A stretch of 64,000 nucleotides of DNA from Streptomyces sp. SCSIO 30461 (GCF_037023745.1 NZ_CP146101.1:3836001-3900000), one strand, 5' to 3'. Shown: positions 1 through 10,511, counted from the stretch's first letter. Program-made: numbers and translations. Notes: generated from the letters alone by a model not told the origin.

Positions 1-168
1 GTTCTCCCCGACGGCACCCGCCGCTTCCTCGGCGGCACCTGCCAGTGCGCCTTCTACGCAGCCGGTCTCGCCCCCGCACAGGGCGAGCGGGATGCGCGGT
101 TCGAACTGCGCGCCGTGGGGGAGCTGTTCACCGTCTCGACACCGCTCACGACCACCCACACCTGGTAG
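1..168 (+). CDS. C-terminal end of an unrecognised protein (cut by window edge)
   Basis: An open frame runs from base 1 to a TAG at 166-168, giving 55 residues that end in TTTHTW. I do not recognise the family. It stops 28 bases before the alpha-mannosidase start on the same strand, so the two are probably co-transcribed and this may be another carbohydrate-related protein, but that rests only on position. The start and most of the protein lie left of the window. Confidence 0.5.
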   Translation, partial: VLPDGTRRFLGGTCQCAFYAAGLAPAQGERDARFELRAVGELFTVSTPLTTTHTW

Positions 169-196
169 CCGGACCCTCACCCCACGGAGCACTCCA

Positions 197-3100
197 ATGC
201 ATGACGACCGCATCCTGGTCGAAGCCCGCCTCAAGCGCGTCCTGGAGGAGCGCATTCGCCCCGCCGTGTACCCCGAGTCCGTGCCGCTCGACGTGGCCGT
301 CTGGCACGCCCCCGGCGAGCCGGTCGCGGTGGCCGAGGGACTCGCGGCCGACGTGGAACCGATCGAGACGGGAACGCGCTGGGGCGCTCCGTGGGGCACC
401 AGTTGGTTCCGCATCACCGGCACCGTGCCCCCGGCCTGGGCCGGCCGCACCGTCGAAGCGCTGCTCGACCTCGGCTTCGACGAGAACATGCCGGGTTTCC
501 AGTGCGAGGGTCTGGTCTACCGTCCCGACGGCACCCCGGTGAAGGGTCTCAATCCGCGCAACCAGTGGGTCCGCATCGGTGCCCCCGTAGAGGGCGGTGA
601 GGAGGTCCGGCTGCACATCGAGGCCGCCTCCAACCCCGTCATCCTCGACTACCACCCGTTCCTGCCCACGCAGCTCGGTGACAGGGAGACCGCCGGAAGC
701 GAGCCGCAGTACCGGCTGGAACGCATGGACCTCGCCGTTTTCGACGAGACCGTGTGGCAGCTCGTCATGGACCTGGAAGTCCTCGGCGAGCTGATGGCCG
801 AGCTCCCCGTGGAGTCCGCGAGGCGCTTCGACGTCCTGCGCGCGGTGGTACGCGCCCTGGACGCGCTGGACCTCCAAGACATCGGCGGCACCGCCGACGC
901 GGCGAGGGAGCGTCTCACAGAGGTCCTGTCCGCTCCCGCCGCGGCCTCGGCGCACCGCATCAGCGCCGTCGGCCACGCGCACATCGACTCCGCCTGGCTG
1001 TGGCCGCTGCGCGAGACCGTGCGCAAGGTGGCCCGGACCACGTCCAACATGACCGCACTCCTGGAGGACGAACCGGACTTCGTCTTCGCCATGTCCCAGG
1101 CACAGCAGTGGGCCTGGGTGAAGGAACACCGGCCCGAGGTGTGGGCACGTGTGAAGGAGGCCGTGGCCGAAGGGCGCTTCGTGCCGGCCGGCGGCATGTG
1201 GGTCGAGGCGGACACCAACATGCCCGGTTCGGAGGCGATGGCCCGTCAGTTCGTGTACGGAAAACGCTTCTTCCTCGACGAATTCGGGATCGAGAGCGAC
1301 GAGGCCTGGCTGCCCGACACCTTCGGCTTCGCCGCCGGGCTCCCGCAGATCATCAAGGCGGCGGGCTCCAAGTGGCTGCTCACCCAGAAGATCTCCTGGT
1401 CGCAGATCAACAAGTTCCCGCACCACACCTTCCAGTGGGAGGGCATCGACGGCACCCGGATCTTCACGCACTTCCCGCCCGTCGACACCTACAACTGCTC
1501 CATGAAGGGCAGCGAGATCGCCCACGCGGCGGCCAACTTCAAGGACAAGGGGGTCGCCCGCCGCTCCCTCGCACCCACCGGCTGGGGCGACGGAGGCGGC
1601 GGCACCACCCGTGAGATGGTGGCCAAGGCCGCCCGGCTCCGCGACCTCGAGGGCTCCGCGACCGTGGTGTGGGAGACACCCCGGGAGTTCTTCACCAAGG
1701 CCGCCGCCGAATACCCCGACGCCCCCGTATGGGTCGGCGAACTGTACCTGGAACTCCACCGCGCGACGCTCACCAGCCAGGCCGGTACCAAACAGGGGAA
1801 CCGACGCAGCGAACACCTCTTGCGCGAGGCGGAACTGTGGGCTGCCACCGCGGCCGTGCGGACCGGACTGCCCTATCCGCACGAGGACCTGGACCGCATC
1901 TGGAAGACGGTGCTGCTCCACCAGTTCCACGACATCCTGCCCGGATCGTCGATCGCCTGGGTGCACCGGGAGGCACGCGCCACCTATCGCCGTGTGGCCG
2001 AGGAACTCGGCGAGATCATCGAGAACGCGCAGCGCTCGCTCGCCGGGGAGGGCACGACCAGGCTGCTGTTCAATTCGACGCCGCACACCCGGGACGGCGT
2101 GCCGGCGGGCGGAGCCGGCACGCCCCGGAGCGCCGGTGAGGTCGCGCTTGCCTCCCGGGCGCAGGGCGGCTACGTCCTGGACAACGGGCGGCTGCGCGTC
2201 GAGGTGGACGGCCGCGGGCTCGTCGTCTCCGCGTACGACCTCACGGCCGAGCGTGAGGCAGTGGCACCGGGAAGCGCCGCGAACCTGCTCCAGATCCACC
2301 CCGACTTCCCGAACATGTGGGACGCCTGGGACGTCGACGAGTTCTACCGCAACACCGTCACGGACCTGGTCGACGTCGACGACGTGGTACCCGGGGAGGA
2401 CGGCGTATCGGTCCGGATCGTCCGGTCCTTCGGCGCGTCGAAGGTCGTCCAGGTGCTGTCGCTCGCGCCTGACGCGCCACGCCTGGACATCGACACGGAG
2501 GTGGATTGGCACGAGACCGAGAAGTTCCTGAAGCTCGCCTTCCCTCTCGACGTGCACGCCGAACGGTATGCTTCCGAAACCCAGTTCGGGCACTTCTACC
2601 GCCCCACCCACACCAACACGTCGTGGGACGCTGCCAAGTTCGAGGCGTGCAACCACCGTTTCGTGCACATCGAGGAGCCCGGCTGGGGGGTTGCCCTGGT
2701 GAACGACACGACCTACGGCCACGACGTGACCCGGACCGTGCGCGACGAGGACGGCGGGACGACCACCGTCGTGCGCGTCTCACTGCTGCGTGCTCCGCGC
2801 TTCCCGGACCCCGAGACCGACCAGGACGTCCACCGGTTCCGGCACGCGATGGTCGCCGGTGGGGGGATCGCAGACGCGGTGCGCGAGGGCTGGCGCATCA
2901 ACCTTCCGCAGCGCCGGCTCACCGGCGCCCGTGAGGTCGCGCCGCTGATCGGCGTCGATGAGGACGCGGTGGTCGTGACCGCCGTCAAACTCGCCGACGA
3001 CGGCACGGGAGACGTGGTCGTCCGGTGCCACGAGGCGCACGGCGGTCGTACCCGGGCCACCCTGACGGCCGGCTTCGACGTGGCGTCCGTTGCGGTCGTC

Positions 3101-3214
3101 GACCTGCTGGAGCGCCCGCTCCACGGTGAGGCGGCCCCGAGCAGGGACGGCAACCGCATCAGCCTCCGGTTGCGCCCCTTCGAACTGGTGACGCTCCGGC
3201 TGCGGCGTGTCTGA
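197..3214 (+). CDS. Alpha-mannosidase, glycoside hydrolase family 38
   Basis: A 1005-residue retaining alpha-mannosidase of family GH38, which hydrolyses terminal alpha-linked mannose, probably in the cytoplasm since no signal peptide is visible. The family metal-site motif HAHIDSAWLW begins at residue 260 (His and Asp ligands of the catalytic zinc), and the nucleophile motif PDTFGF has its Asp at residue 374. A middle helical domain and a long beta-sandwich C-terminus follow, and the length is normal for bacterial members. An in-frame ATG exists at 92, but the ATG at 197 is preceded by a CGGAG box and begins the conserved region, so it is preferred. The upstream partial gene is 28 bases away. 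The gene converges on the dead alkyl sulfatase. Confidence 0.93.
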   Translation: MHDDRILVEARLKRVLEERIRPAVYPESVPLDVAVWHAPGEPVAVAEGLAADVEPIETGTRWGAPWGTSWFRITGTVPPAWAGRTVEALLDLGFDENMPGFQCEGLVYRPDGTPVKGLNPRNQWVRIGAPVEGGEEVRLHIEAASNPVILDYHPFLPTQLGDRETAGSEPQYRLERMDLAVFDETVWQLVMDLEVLGELMAELPVESARRFDVLRAVVRALDALDLQDIGGTADAARERLTEVLSAPAAASAHRISAVGHAHIDSAWLWPLRETVRKVARTTSNMTALLEDEPDFVFAMSQAQQWAWVKEHRPEVWARVKEAVAEGRFVPAGGMWVEADTNMPGSEAMARQFVYGKRFFLDEFGIESDEAWLPDTFGFAAGLPQIIKAAGSKWLLTQKISWSQINKFPHHTFQWEGIDGTRIFTHFPPVDTYNCSMKGSEIAHAAANFKDKGVARRSLAPTGWGDGGGGTTREMVAKAARLRDLEGSATVVWETPREFFTKAAAEYPDAPVWVGELYLELHRATLTSQAGTKQGNRRSEHLLREAELWAATAAVRTGLPYPHEDLDRIWKTVLLHQFHDILPGSSIAWVHREARATYRRVAEELGEIIENAQRSLAGEGTTRLLFNSTPHTRDGVPAGGAGTPRSAGEVALASRAQGGYVLDNGRLRVEVDGRGLVVSAYDLTAEREAVAPGSAANLLQIHPDFPNMWDAWDVDEFYRNTVTDLVDVDDVVPGEDGVSVRIVRSFGASKVVQVLSLAPDAPRLDIDTEVDWHETEKFLKLAFPLDVHAERYASETQFGHFYRPTHTNTSWDAAKFEACNHRFVHIEEPGWGVALVNDTTYGHDVTRTVRDEDGGTTTVVRVSLLRAPRFPDPETDQDVHRFRHAMVAGGGIADAVREGWRINLPQRRLTGAREVAPLIGVDEDAVVVTAVKLADDGTGDVVVRCHEAHGGRTRATLTAGFDVASVAVVDLLERPLHGEAAPSRDGNRISLRLRPFELVTLRLRRV

Positions 3215-3254
3215 CCGGGGCGCCCGTTTCGAACGGCGGAAGCCCGATGCACCC

Positions 3255-4513
3255 TCACCGGGAGCCGTCGTCGGCTGTCCCCGTCCCGGGCAGGCCGCCG
3301 TAGTCGGCGACGTAGCGGCGGGCGAGCTCGACGGGAGGGTGTTCCCACAGATGTGCGGGGTTGCCGTCGTACCAGCCCATGTAGCGCTGGTAGATCGCTT
3401 TGACGTTGTGGCTCACCGACCCGTAGTAGCCGCGCTGGGACCAGTTGGCTTCGAGCGAGGGCGGCAGCCGTACGTGCTCGGCGATCTCGGTACCGGTCAG
3501 CCCTTTGTTGGTCAGACGTAGCGTCTGGTCGTGCAGATAGGCATACAGGTCCCGTTGGGCCGTGAGGAACTCGGCGATGGCATCGGTCTCCCCGGTGGGC
3601 CAGTGGTGGGAGGCGAAGGCGACGTCCGCCTCCGGGGCGAACAGGTTCAGTGCCTCGTCGAGGTAGCGGGCCCAGAGGCGCGCGTCGCGGATCTCGGCGC
3701 CGCGCAGGGTGAGCACGTTGTGCATGGTGTGGGTGGCGTTCTCGGCCATGCACAGCGCGCGCCGCTCCGGCAGGAGGAAGTTCATCTCCGCCGGGGCCTC
3801 GGTGTCCGGCGTGAGCTGGAACACGAACCTCACGCCGTCGACGGTCTCCTCCTGACCGGTTCGGGTGACGTCACGCGTGGGCTGAATGAGGGTGACGGTG
3901 CCGTTGGAAACGGACATCCCCAGTCCACAGCCGACCCGCCCCGTGGGGGACTCGTCGAGCAGGACGCCCTACATGTAGGCGGCACGGCGGGCCATGGCGG
4001 TGGCCCGCGTAGACGTTCTCACTGACCAAGTGCTCGGTGAATCCCTGGGGGGCGAACACCGGAACGTCCCCCGCCCCGTCGGGCAGCACGCCGCCGGCGC
4101 CGCCGAAGTGGTCCGTGTGGGTGTAGATCAGGGCGGTGACGGGACGGTCGCCTCGATGGACGCGGTACAGGGAGAGCGCGGCCGCGGCGGTCTCGGCGGA
4201 GATGAGCGGGTCGACGACGATCACACCGTCGGTGCCCTCGATGAGGGTCATGTTGGACAGATCGAGGTTGCGGACCTGGTAGACGCCCTCGGTCACTTCG
4301 TAGAGCCCCTGCCTCGCCGCACAGTCGGCTCTGCCGCCACAGGCCGGGATGCACGGTGTCCGGGCAGTCGGGGTTCTCGAGGAAGCCGTATGCTCCGCAG
4401 TCCCAGATGACGTGCCCGTCCTCGCTGGTGATCCGTGCGGAGGGCGGGGCGGCTACGAAGTCACGGTCGGCGGCGGACGGCCCGCGGGCGTCGGAGTGGC
4501 CGGGGTGCTTCAT
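3255..4513 (-). pseudogene. Alkyl sulfatase (metallo-beta-lactamase fold), decayed
   Basis: A broken gene for a linear alkyl sulfatase of the SdsA/BDS1 type. Three reading frames in succession give the family's N-terminus (start at 4513, through CPDTVHPGLWRQ), the metallo-beta-lactamase core (LSNMTLIEGTDG, then ALIYTHTDHFGG near 4110), and the C-terminal alkyl sulfatase dimerisation part (from about 3995 down to 3255). The lesions visible are a frameshift near 4310-4325, a one-base insertion near 4000, and an in-frame TAG at 3969-3971 where the family has tyrosine. The metal motif is also short: HTDH replaces the usual HxHxDH, a two-codon loss that removes one zinc ligand. Several independent lesions mean it is inactive. 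Confidence 0.85.
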
Positions 4514-4743
4514 ACGCGCATGGTAGGAGCGCGTCCCCTCCGCAGGTCGCCGGTACGGGGTGCGTCGTCACCGGTTCACCCGTCTTACGCACGGTCAGCG
4601 GAGCAGGACACCACGCGCGTTGGGCATCCAGGTGTGCTCCGGACCGATCGGCCCCTGTTGCGCGGGGTCACGGCTTCCGTGCTCGGACGCGGATGTCCCC
4701 GACGGCACCGGCGAGTGGCGTACGGCGTCGCGGGGACACGCAT

Positions 4744-4778
4744 GGTCTGCCGGTACCCGAGGAGGGCACCGGCAGACC
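4744..4778 (-). terminator. Stem-loop terminator downstream of the protease
   Basis: A perfect 11-base inverted repeat (GGTCTGCCGGT at 4744-4754, ACCGGCAGACC at 4768-4778) with a 13-base loop lies 13 bases beyond the protease stop codon. There is no T-run, which is usual for Streptomyces hairpin terminators. Between it and the sulfatase start at 4513 I see no further gene. Confidence 0.7.
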
Positions 4779-4790
4779 GGGAGCGGTACG

Positions 4791-6614
4791 TCAGAAGGTC
4801 AGGCTCCAGGAGTCGATGTACCCGGTGTCCTCGGCGTAGGCATCGGACACCCTCAGCTTCCAGGTGCCGTTGGCGGCCACCCCGGAGGCGTCGACGGTGT
4901 ACGTGGTGACGAGGTTTGCGGTGCTGTCGTCGGAGGCGTCCTTCAGGCGCGCGGAGGCGCCGTTCGGGGCGACGATCTCGATGACCAGGTCACCCCGGTA
5001 GGAGTGCTTGATATCGACGTCGATCTTCAGGTCCGACGGGGCGTTGCCGCTGATGCCGCTCACCGAGATCGGTGAGGTGACCCAGCCACCGTTGTCGGGG
5101 ATGCTGACGTCGGTGGTGCTGCGGAAGACGTTCGAGTCGCTGGGCGGCTCGGTCGTGCTGCTGGAGCCGAGCGTGGCCGCCGCGTCTGCGAGGCCGGCGC
5201 CGCAGCCGCCGGAGCAGGAGCCCGGCAGCGTGCGGGCCTTGCTCTTGATGGTGGACTCGATCTGCGCCGGGGTCAGCGACGGGTTGGCGTCGACCAACAG
5301 TGCGGCGAGGCCGGTGATGTGCGGGGCCGCCATGCTGGTGCCCTGGTAGGCGGCGTAGGTCTCGCTGCCTACGCTGCGGGTACCGGTGTTGAGCGTGGAC
5401 AGGATGCCGTTGGAGTCGCTCACCGCGGTCTCGCCACCGGGCGCCGTGATGTCGACGACGCTCCCGTAGTTGGAGTACGAGGCCCGGTTGCCCTGGCGGT
5501 CGCTTGCGGCGACGGTGATGACGTTGCTGCAGCTGGCCGGGTTGTAGTAGGCGGCGTTGTAGTTGTCGTTGCCCGCCGCGACGACGAGCGTCGTGCCGCG
5601 GTCCACGGCCGCGTTGATCGCGCTCTGGGTGCCCGAGTCGCAGCCGCCCTCGCCGCCGAAGCTCATGTTGATGACGTCTGCCGGGTTCGGGTTGTTCGGC
5701 ACGCCCTGCACGGAGCCGCCGGACGCCCAGGTGATCGCGTCGATGATGTCGGCGGTCGTCCCGCCGCACTTGCCGAGCACGCGGACCGGCTGGATCGTCG
5801 CGTCGTACGCGATGCCCGCCACGCCCTTACCGTTGTTCGCGTCCGCGGCGATCGTGCCGGCGACGTGCGTGCCGTGCCAGGAGTTGTCGATGTCCTGCCC
5901 CGGCACGGGCAGGCCGTTGCTGTCGGTTCCGCACTCGCCGCGGTCCATCCAGTCGCCCGGGTCGGCCGGGTTGCTGTCCCGGCCGCCGCCGTCGTTGGCC
6001 ATGGACGGGTCGGAGATGAAGTCGTAGCCGCTGATGATGTTGGCCGCGAGGTCGGAGTGGGCCACGTATCCGGTGTCGATCACGGCGACCTTGACGCCCT
6101 GCCCGGTGGCCTTGTCCCAGGCGCCGGGCACGTTCATACCGGCTGTGCTCTCGAAGAGGTCCCACTGCTTGCTGTACTGGGTGTCGTTCGGTGTGACGGA
6201 CGTGGCGTACACGCGGGTGTCGGGGACGACGTAGGCGACGTCGGGGTCGGCCCGGAAGGCGTCCATGATGTCGGCGATGTCGGCCTTGTCCTTCTTGCCG
6301 CCGAGGTCGATGAGGGCGGCTCCGGTGCCGAGACGGCGGTCGAAGTCGAGGGACTCACCGGCCTTCTTGCCCTTGGACCGGGCATCCTTGCCCGCCTCGG
6401 AGTCCGATGCGGCCTCTGCGGCGCGGGTCTTGTAGCCGACGATCAGACGTTCGACGGGCGCGTCGGCATTGGCCGGGGATGCGGCTGCCGCGGGAGCGGC
6501 GTTGGAGGGCGCCGGGGGCGCCGGGGCGGCGGTGGAGGTTGTGGCTCCTGCGGTGAGCAGTGCGGTGGCGGTCACAGCGAGCACGGATATGCGAAAGGGT
6601 CTGGAACCGTTCAA
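4791..6614 (-). CDS. Secreted subtilisin-like serine protease (S8) with P-domain
   Basis: A 607-residue secreted endopeptidase. From the TTG at 6614 (a GGAAAGG box lies just upstream) there is a basic start, a hydrophobic signal segment and an Ala/Pro-rich stretch, then an inhibitor-I9-like propeptide region (ERLIVGYKT) and the S8 domain. The catalytic triad is visible: Asp180 in VAVIDTGY, His247 in HGTHVAG and Ser427 in GTSMAAPH. The last ~120 residues form a proprotein-convertase P-domain (SIPDNGGWVTSPI ... GYIDSWSLTF). Upstream in-frame starts exist to 6698, but they would put residues before the signal peptide. Its hairpin terminator is at 4744-4778. The gene is a single transcription unit in the same direction as the regulator upstream. 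Confidence 0.93.
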   Translation of the reverse strand: MNGSRPFRISVLAVTATALLTAGATTSTAAPAPPAPSNAAPAAAASPANADAPVERLIVGYKTRAAEAASDSEAGKDARSKGKKAGESLDFDRRLGTGAALIDLGGKKDKADIADIMDAFRADPDVAYVVPDTRVYATSVTPNDTQYSKQWDLFESTAGMNVPGAWDKATGQGVKVAVIDTGYVAHSDLAANIISGYDFISDPSMANDGGGRDSNPADPGDWMDRGECGTDSNGLPVPGQDIDNSWHGTHVAGTIAADANNGKGVAGIAYDATIQPVRVLGKCGGTTADIIDAITWASGGSVQGVPNNPNPADVINMSFGGEGGCDSGTQSAINAAVDRGTTLVVAAGNDNYNAAYYNPASCSNVITVAASDRQGNRASYSNYGSVVDITAPGGETAVSDSNGILSTLNTGTRSVGSETYAAYQGTSMAAPHITGLAALLVDANPSLTPAQIESTIKSKARTLPGSCSGGCGAGLADAAATLGSSSTTEPPSDSNVFRSTTDVSIPDNGGWVTSPISVSGISGNAPSDLKIDVDIKHSYRGDLVIEIVAPNGASARLKDASDDSTANLVTTYTVDASGVAANGTWKLRVSDAYAEDTGYIDSWSLTF

Positions 6615-6983
6615 GGTGCTGCCTTTCCAGTCTGTTCCCGACCGGTCGACCGAAGTGGGTAGGTTCGGTACATGACAAGTCGGGCCCTGCGGCCGCATCA
6701 GGGTGGGGGGGTTGAGGGCGGCCGGACCGGGCAGGGCATCGTGCTCGTGACGATGCCCGTGTGCGCGGCTTCAGCCGGTCGACGCGTGTCTCAGTCGCTC
6801 CCCTTGGCGGCGGATGCGCGGTCGACCGGCACGTGGAACGAACCTACGGTCGAATCCCGCATGCGGAATATCCGGGTCGCGGTCACTACGGATACGTGAT
6901 TAATCCCTGACCAGGGCTCGACGGTCCGATTGATCACCGGATGCGGGGTTCGTGGACGGTTGATCTACGCACCGTGGTGCATG

Positions 6984-7011
6984 CCTATACGGATACGCAT
7001 ATGTGTATAGG
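6984..7011. promoter_or_regulatory. Inverted repeat between regulator and protease genes
   Basis: CCTATAC at 6984-6990 and GTATAGG at 7005-7011 form a 7-base inverted repeat with a 14-base AT-rich spacer (GGATACGCATATGT), unusual in this GC-rich DNA. It lies 24 bases past the LuxR stop and 370 bases before the protease start, so it could be the regulator's terminator or an operator upstream of the protease. The rest of 6615-7034 shows no gene. Confidence 0.35.
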
Positions 7012-7034
7012 TGCGGGTGTGTGGGCTGGCGAGG

Positions 7035-9869
7035 TCATGCGATGCCGGGCGCGCGGGCCGGAACGGCGTGCGATCCCTCCGGCTCGTCCGGCACGACCGA
7101 CGCGCGCCGCCCGGCGACTTCCCACCGCTCGGCGAGGTCCTGGCGGGAGGGCGTGCCCAGTTTGCGCATGGCTCGGGCCACGTGCTGCTCGACCGTCCGC
7201 GGCGACAGATGCAACGTCGTCGCGATCTCCCGATTGGTGAGCCCCGTCGCCGCGAGTTCGGCAACCTCGCGCTCGCGTGGGGAGAGGTGGCCACCGTAGG
7301 AGGGGCGGCCCGGCGGCCGGCCCTCCCTGGCCGGCTGGTGCCGGCGGAGCTCGGCGCGGGCCCGAGCAGCGTCCCACACTGCTCCGAGTTCGGTGAACCG
7401 GGCGGCGCAAGAGGCCAGTTCATGGACGGCGGGAGCGGCGGCCCCGTCGGGGTCGCCCCCCTGCTCCGCGGACCCCGGGGCCTGCACCCCGAGGGCTTCG
7501 AGGGCGCAGCGTGCCGCGCCCTCGGCGGCCAGCAACCGGGCGTACGGACGCGGTACCTGCTCGAACACCGCGGCAGCGTCGCGGTAGTGCGGGATGGCGT
7601 CCAGCGGACGGCCCTCCACCTCGGCCAGTACCGCCCGGCTCCAGCTCAACGCGGCCGTCGCGGAAGGCGCGTCCACCCCGGCGAGACCAGTCGCGAGGTC
7701 CTCGACCATGGACCGGGCCGCCGCCCGCTCGCCGACGCGCGCCATCGCCTCAACGGCCCAGGGCGCCGACTCGGCCGCCCACGGCCACACGCCTTTCGCC
7801 GCCGCCTTCGCCCAGGAACTCCCGGCCTCCTCCGCCGCAGCGGGAATGTCCTGGCGTGCCAACGCCAACCGGATGAGAGCCCCGGACGTGGCGGCGGCGT
7901 GCGGCGCGGCGGCGTGTTCGGCCGACGACGCGTCCGAGCCGGACAGCCACGACAGCGCGGTACCCCAGTCGCCCTGCGCGAGGGCGAGCAGACCCCGAAC
8001 CATGCGCGCGTCGGCGCTGATGACCGGCATGTCCGCGGTGGCGGCGACGAATTCCTCGCAGCGTTCGATGAGCCCTGTCCACCGCCCGGAAAACCACTCC
8101 AGCAGGAGCGTCGCCCCGAGTGCGGTGTGCTCGGTGTACGGGGCACCGCTTCGAGCGGACAGCTCCCGGCCCTGGTGCAGCAGCTTCTCGGCCCGTCCGA
8201 GGTGCCCGAGCCATATCGCCGAGTCGGCCGCGTTGCACAGCCCGCGGGCGGCGTGCCGGCGGATGCTGGGGTCGGAATGGTCGGTGGGTAGGGACTTCAG
8301 CAGGTCCCATGCCCCAGGATCGCCGCAACTCATGGCCAGTCCGGCGCGGTTGGCCTGGACGGCCGAGCGCACGGTCTCGTCCCCACTGTCGTCGGCGGCC
8401 ACCTCGGCGTCCTCCAGCCAGGCGCGGTGGACGTCGATGGACGAGCCGGGCCAGTACGGCATTGCCAGGGCTGACATGGCGCGGGCAGCCAACGCCGGTC
8501 GCTCACTGCGCAGTTCGGCAGCGGCGCGCTCCAGCTCCGTCCAGCCGGTGCCGCCCATGCCGACCTGGTTGCACAACAGCAGTCCGAGGTCGAGCCGGAT
8601 CTCACCGCGCAACACTGCGGGAAGGCTCCCGTCCTCCACGATCTGCGACAGCACATCGACGGTCTGGTCCGAGCGCAGTCCGTCGACGGCGATGCCGGCC
8701 AGCAGCGGCGCCAGCCGCTCCCGCGATCCCCGGGGTACGTCGGGAGAAGCGAGGGTCTGCTCCAGGAGCGTGATCGCCGCTTGATGGTCGCCGGCATCGG
8801 CGGCCAGGTCCGCGGCCTGTTCCACGGCCCGCAACCAGGCCCGTACCCGGCCGGCTTCACGGTGGTGCCGCGCGAGCGCCGCCCACGGCACCGGCTGCCT
8901 CCGCACGAGCACGTCGGCGGCTCTTGCATGCAGTTCCTGGCGAACGGGGCCGGGCAGTACCCGCCCTATGGTCCGGGCGGCGAGTGGGACGAACAGTCCG
9001 TACCGGCGGTCGGGGTACTCGGTGAGAACGGCCGCGTCGAGCGCCGCGACCAACGCGGCGTTGAGCGCCGGGTTCCGCTCTCCTTTGCCCACCGGTGAGG
9101 GGTTCCGCGCAGGGCCGTCGCCAGGAGCTGCCGACGCGGCGGCCACCGTCAGCAGTTCCTCTCTGGTCACCGGCTCGTCCAGCACGGCTGCCGCCCACGC
9201 CACGGCCCGCTGTGGAGCGGGTAGTGAGGCCGTGCGGCTCAGAGCCAGTTCGGTGAGGCGTACGGGCACGCCCGCTGCGTCCACGTCGGCCGCCGTGCAC
9301 CGCTGCGCGTCGTGCCCCCGCAACACCGCCAACAGGTCGACCACCACCTGCGCCACGCCGCCGGACCGCGCGTGCAGCCGGGCGACGGCCTCGGGCGTAC
9401 AGCGGTCACCGAGGGCGGTCGTGGCGGCCTGCCGTACCTGATCGGGGGCCCACGGTGCGATCTGGTGCTCGAAGACGACCAGCTCCCGCGGGTAGCGCAC
9501 GGGTGGTGCACCCAGGGGAAGACCCGGCTCGGGCAGTTCCTCGGGTCGGTACAGCAGCACGGTCGCGCGGGGTGGCCGGGGCCGCTCCAGCACACGGCGC
9601 AGCGCATTGCGCTCGGCCACGTCCGCCCTGTGCAGGTCGTCCACCAGAAGCAGGACGGGCCCGTCCCCGGTCGGGTCGGGCGGGGTGGCGTCCTCGCCGC
9701 ACGTCCACGTCAGCAACTCGGCGCCGGCCGCCTCGGGGAGATCGGCGAGCCGGCGTACGAGGTGGCTCTTCCCGGTGCCGGCCGCCCCCGCCACCAGGAC
9801 GAGCAGCGGCTCGTCCGTCCCGGAGATGAGGGTGCGCCGCAGGTGGTGTTCCCAGACCGGTGTGTTCAT
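7035..9869 (-). CDS. LAL-family transcriptional regulator (ATPase plus LuxR HTH)
   Basis: A 944-residue large ATP-binding LuxR-family regulator. The N-terminus carries a Walker A loop, GAAGTGKS at residues 28-35, and a Walker B-like LLLVDDLHRAD around residue 85. A long helical, TPR-like middle follows, and the last ~60 residues are a LuxR-type DNA-binding domain (LSPREREVAELAATGLTNREI). The start at 9869 is chosen because a GAGGGAG box precedes it and the ATPase domain begins within 25 residues. The frame stays open upstream to 10208, but that stretch is low-complexity and lacks homologous character. LAL proteins typically activate catabolic or antibiotic genes in response to a small molecule. 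The target here is unknown, and the downstream protease is one candidate. Confidence 0.9.
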   Translation of the reverse strand: MNTPVWEHHLRRTLISGTDEPLLVLVAGAAGTGKSHLVRRLADLPEAAGAELLTWTCGEDATPPDPTGDGPVLLLVDDLHRADVAERNALRRVLERPRPPRATVLLYRPEELPEPGLPLGAPPVRYPRELVVFEHQIAPWAPDQVRQAATTALGDRCTPEAVARLHARSGGVAQVVVDLLAVLRGHDAQRCTAADVDAAGVPVRLTELALSRTASLPAPQRAVAWAAAVLDEPVTREELLTVAAASAAPGDGPARNPSPVGKGERNPALNAALVAALDAAVLTEYPDRRYGLFVPLAARTIGRVLPGPVRQELHARAADVLVRRQPVPWAALARHHREAGRVRAWLRAVEQAADLAADAGDHQAAITLLEQTLASPDVPRGSRERLAPLLAGIAVDGLRSDQTVDVLSQIVEDGSLPAVLRGEIRLDLGLLLCNQVGMGGTGWTELERAAAELRSERPALAARAMSALAMPYWPGSSIDVHRAWLEDAEVAADDSGDETVRSAVQANRAGLAMSCGDPGAWDLLKSLPTDHSDPSIRRHAARGLCNAADSAIWLGHLGRAEKLLHQGRELSARSGAPYTEHTALGATLLLEWFSGRWTGLIERCEEFVAATADMPVISADARMVRGLLALAQGDWGTALSWLSGSDASSAEHAAAPHAAATSGALIRLALARQDIPAAAEEAGSSWAKAAAKGVWPWAAESAPWAVEAMARVGERAAARSMVEDLATGLAGVDAPSATAALSWSRAVLAEVEGRPLDAIPHYRDAAAVFEQVPRPYARLLAAEGAARCALEALGVQAPGSAEQGGDPDGAAAPAVHELASCAARFTELGAVWDAARARAELRRHQPAREGRPPGRPSYGGHLSPREREVAELAATGLTNREIATTLHLSPRTVEQHVARAMRKLGTPSRQDLAERWEVAGRRASVVPDEPEGSHAVPARAPGIA

Positions 9870-10511
9870 GCTGCCTGCTCCCTCGCTCCGGGGATCCCCG
9901 CGCCCGGGGTCCGGTGGTGCCCAAGTCTGCCGCATCGTCCGAGCGGTGGGCCGTACGGGCGGATGCTGCCCGGCGGCCGGTGCGCCGTCAGCCTGTGACC
10001 TGCTCCGTCGCCTTCCGCAGTGCTGTGACACCGGCGCAGCCGGGCTACTCCCGGCCGCCGTTGGAACTGCGCGCCTTGCTCGTCCTGACGCGCGTCGGGA
10101 ACGACCGATGGCGGACGACCCCCCGCGGCACCCATCGCCCGGCGTGATGGGTGCCCCGTGCAGTGGTGTTTCCGTACGGCGACGTCTCCCGCAAGGAAGA
10201 GTTGCCACCAGTGGTCACGCCTTTACTTTGCGTGACGGGGGCCGCAGGAGAAGTGCCGTCCGGCCGCCGGTGTCACCGCCGGTGCTCCGTTCCGGAAGCG
10301 GGAAGGACTGGGCGCGCCGCCGGCGGCCGGCGAGGTCCGGCCGACAGGCGACGGGCCGGACGGGACCACCCTCCCGGCCCTCGGGGAGACCGGGTGGCCG
10401 ACGACGTCCCCTCGCCCGCACCACCGGGCCGGGGCGGGCGACCGGCAACCCGCGTCCGCCCGTGAGCCCGACGGCACGGAAGCGCTGGACCGCGCTGACC
10501 GGGCGCCCAGC
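9870..10511. other. No gene recognised
   Basis: About 640 bases upstream of the LAL regulator hold its presumed promoter and otherwise GC-rich sequence in which I cannot support a gene on either strand. The right end runs into the IstB remnant. Confidence 0.5.

Noticed and set aside
146..2722. An 858-codon open frame on the minus strand opposite the mannosidase
   Set aside because: It mirrors the GH38 gene, has no family motifs, and is the usual GC-rich antisense shadow.
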